A stretch of 64,000 bases of DNA from JASLEW01 sp035544875 (GTDB lineage: Bacteria > Acidobacteriota > Thermoanaerobaculia > Multivoradales > UBA5704). The notes below the pieces were generated by a model that did not search any database, was not told where the DNA came from, and worked only from the letters and a program-made list of their open reading frames with translations. Position 1 is the stretch's first letter. Every line of letters begins with the position of its first letter. A program made the position numbers and the translations under genes. The stretch covers positions 115,884-179,883 of the forward strand of contig DASZZP010000097.1 in NCBI GenBank assembly GCA_035544875.1, written 5' to 3'. Positions 61,961 to 64,000 of this stretch are shown in pieces.

Positions 61961-63559
61961 TCATGCGGCGATCTGCTGGGCGTGCCACGCCTCCTCGATG
62001 AGGTCATCGAGTCTGTCCAAGGCTTGGCGTATCGGGATGGCCGCCGGTGGCTGCTGAGGTCCGAGTGTGGCAAGGCCAGGTCGCAGAAGCCGGGCATAGG
62101 AGCGGCTGAGAAACAGGGCGGCCCGGAAGCCGAGCGGGGTGACGTGGTAGCGGTGGCTTTTGGGCAGGCGCTCGATCAAGCCGTGGAGACGCAACCGCCG
62201 GAGGTCGTAGGTCATCTGCCCAGGCCGGATCTCGCGGCCGAGCAGAGCTCCCACCTGTTGGCGTAGGTGGCGGTGGGCGAAGCCATGGGGAAGTAGCCGG
62301 AAGGCGACGAGGGCGCTCAGCAGTGCCAGGACGCGCTGGTCGCCAAAGCGCAGGGCCGGAGCGCGCTGGTTGCCGACGGTGAGGGGGTGGTGGAGCTGTC
62401 CGAAGAGATCTTCGCCGAGGGCGCAGTCGTGGCTGATCCGTTGGACGTCGAGCAGACGTCGGTTGGCCGTAAAGCCGACCTTCCGCAAGGCGGAGAGGTT
62501 CTTCAGCCGCTTGCCCAGATCGAAGTCGCGGGTGTCGTTGACGGTGGTCTCGGTGCGCAGGGCTCGGCCCTCTTTGTGGTATTGCTTGAGAGAAGTGTGT
62601 TTGTAGTCGATGTAAAGAGTGGGGATGACTCCATCGGTGATCACGCGGGTGCGGAAGCGACCGGGTGTCTGGCGTGTGATGCGGCGGCCGAAGACGAGCT
62701 GGACGCGATCGGGCCGTCCGAGATCGAGGTTGTCGCGGATGATCTGCTCAAAGAATAGGCGGCCCAACACGGGCCGGTCGAGCACCTGGGTCAGGGAGAA
62801 CTCGGCCTGCAGGATTGAGATCTCGTAGCGGTAGCCGGCACGGCGGTCCTCGGCGGTGAAGGGATGGGGAAGGAGGCGGAGCCATTTGCGCACCAGCGCC
62901 TCGATCTTCTCCGCAGTCAGCCCGTCAGCCAGGCGCTGTGCCCGCGCGGGGTCGTCGCAGCGCAGCAAGCCGTTGTCCAGCGCCTCGAAGCCGACGCCCT
63001 CGTGGGCGAGCTGCCGCTTGAGATACTCGTGGCCGTTGAGGCAGACCTTGCCGTTATAGGGGAAGTACGAGCACAGCTTGAGGAAGAACGGTCCGAAGTC
63101 CCGGTCCACACAGTAGAAGTAGTACTGGTTGACCAGCGCCGTGGTCTTGACCAGCCACGGATAGCGTTGCCCCGTCTTGGGATTGCGCCGGCTCTGCGTG
63201 CGCACAAGCAAGACCTTTTCCTGCGCCTTGCCGATGAACAGGACCCCCTCGGCGCCGGGGAACTTCTTCAGGTAGGTCTGAGCCACCTCTTCCTTGCGCT
63301 GGCCCTTGCGGAACTGAATCACGTCGAGGCCCCGCTCCCGGGCGAACTGCTCGATACTCGCCACGAAGGCCCGCGTCATCGGCGCCAACAGGGCCGAAGA
63401 GGCAAACCGGTGCCCACGGTGGTGGATCCAGAAATAGGCCGCCCCTTCCGGGCGCTGAAGAATCGGTACGTACAGGTTCAGGTAAAGGCGGTCCATCGAC
63501 TCCAGCTCGAAGGTCACATGCCCACCCAGAATCTCAGACACGGTGCGTGCTACGCTCAT
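61961..63559 (-). CDS. Unclassified 532-aa protein of a mobile-looking family
   Basis: 532 aa from ATG 63559 with GGAG seven bases upstream. Motifs include PYLKKFPGAEGV-like AQTYLKKFPGAEGVLFIGKA, FGPFFLKLCSYFPYN, LNGHEYLKRQLAHEGV, FRTRVITDGVIPTLYIDYKH and a C-terminal winged-helix-like TYDLRRLRLHGLIERLPKSHRY. I know this pattern as a long conserved protein seen in many copies in diverse genomes, but cannot name an activity. Truncated genes on its left and a transposase end on its right support mobility. No terminal repeats found by eye. Confidence 0.7.
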   Translation of the reverse strand: MSVARTVSEILGGHVTFELESMDRLYLNLYVPILQRPEGAAYFWIHHRGHRFASSALLAPMTRAFVASIEQFARERGLDVIQFRKGQRKEEVAQTYLKKFPGAEGVLFIGKAQEKVLLVRTQSRRNPKTGQRYPWLVKTTALVNQYYFYCVDRDFGPFFLKLCSYFPYNGKVCLNGHEYLKRQLAHEGVGFEALDNGLLRCDDPARAQRLADGLTAEKIEALVRKWLRLLPHPFTAEDRRAGYRYEISILQAEFSLTQVLDRPVLGRLFFEQIIRDNLDLGRPDRVQLVFGRRITRQTPGRFRTRVITDGVIPTLYIDYKHTSLKQYHKEGRALRTETTVNDTRDFDLGKRLKNLSALRKVGFTANRRLLDVQRISHDCALGEDLFGQLHHPLTVGNQRAPALRFGDQRVLALLSALVAFRLLPHGFAHRHLRQQVGALLGREIRPGQMTYDLRRLRLHGLIERLPKSHRYHVTPLGFRAALFLSRSYARLLRPGLATLGPQQPPAAIPIRQALDRLDDLIEEAWHAQQIAA

Positions 63560-63859
63560 CGTCGGCTCCGGTCGGCCACGGTCCAACGGACCCCCTGCCG
63601 CTTGATGCGACCGATGGTCGGGAGCGAGGTCCCTCGTCTCCCGCTAGGCTCGGCCGGAGCCTATCTCCTATCCACCTGCCTTAACACCGCTTGACGGTCT
63701 GAGGCGAAGCCTCGTTAGGCCTAGGACCGAGGTGGCCTCGCCCTTTTCTCGATGGCGGTGAGTCCCAGGTCATGCCAGCACGGTTGCGCCGGCCCTGCCT
63801 CCGTGGCACCGGACAAGCCGCTAGGATGCCCGGCCAGCTGCCGCCCGCTCACGTGCTCT
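63560..63859. other. Intergenic region, no gene seen
   Basis: 300 bases between the 532-aa gene and the IS630-type tail. It contains short inverted repeats around gaggcgaagcctc (63701-63713) but no clear element boundary. Confidence 0.4.
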
Positions 63860-64000
63860 CTAGTGTAGTGCGTCCAACGCTTCTTGACATTTGGCGATCT
63901 TCGCCAAGATGGTGTCGGTGGCAGCGGTCCACACGAAGACGTGCGGCTTCTGGTTCGACTGAGCCACATAGTCCTCGATTGCCCCGACGAGTGCCGAAAC
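63860..64000 (-). CDS. IS630-family transposase, C-terminal end (runs off the window)
   Basis: The last 46 codons of a gene that starts beyond the window. It reads VSALVGAIEDYVAQSNQKPH, then FVWTAATDTILAKIAKCQEAL, a typical end of IS630-type DDE transposases (E/D-Y...N-x-x-P-x-x-F-x-W-T). The stop is at 63860. Whether the whole gene is intact cannot be seen. Confidence 0.85.
   Translation of the reverse strand, partial: VSALVGAIEDYVAQSNQKPHVFVWTAATDTILAKIAKCQEALDALH

Overview
The window is GC-rich bacterial DNA from a Gram-negative organism. A Kdo/lipid A gene block (kdsB-pyrG-kdsA-kdsD-kdsC-lpxL), a LolA-like carrier and many secreted or lipid-modified proteins show an outer membrane. The GC-rich codon use and gene mix would fit Acidobacteriota, possibly Thermoanaerobaculia, but this is inference; no rRNA or other taxonomic marker is present.

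Bases 1-30.1 kb are chromosomal backbone: a large secreted BNR/Ig-repeat protein, a zinc alcohol dehydrogenase, a VapBC-type toxin-antitoxin pair, a sulfatase-fold lipoprotein that lacks the sulfatase cysteine, the Kdo operon with CTP synthase inside it, a BlaI/BlaR1-type regulatory pair with two operators on its promoter, two envelope proteins, a polyprenyl diphosphate synthase, YajQ, a GT-C-like membrane protein, LolA, PurH, a phospholipase C-like protein and TusA, ending at an intact tRNA-Phe(GAA).

Bases 30.16-59.05 kb are an integrated genomic island. The 3' 45 bp of tRNA-Phe is repeated exactly at 59007-59051 beside a tyrosine integrase that points into the island. Both ends carry the same pair of 9-bp arm repeats. 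A tRNA-Glu 3' fragment at 31.06 kb with its own arm repeats, two decayed integrase tails and an alpA-like gene show repeated insertion of related elements. DNA to the right of 59051 has the same left-end layout, so a second element probably continues out of the window. Cargo includes DUF4160/DUF2442, a PDZ-Sel1 lipoprotein, a pilin-like protein, a collinear six-gene run ending in a HEPN-like protein, a PIN-like protein, a lipase-like protein, RadC, and an AT-richer cluster of nucleotide-handling proteins (MazG-like, deoxyribosyltransferase/TIR-like, NUDIX, unknown, HIT, dCMP deaminase). That cluster and the six-gene run are the best candidates for undescribed, possibly defensive, systems. Intact or broken insertion sequences (ISL3, IS1634-like, IS256, IS21-type ends) are scattered through it.

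Bases 59.05-64 kb hold small hypothetical genes, a P-loop gene cut inside its Walker A motif, an inverted copy of a roughly 300-bp structured repeat also found inside the island, a 532-aa protein of a mobile-looking family, and the C-terminal end of an IS630-type transposase.
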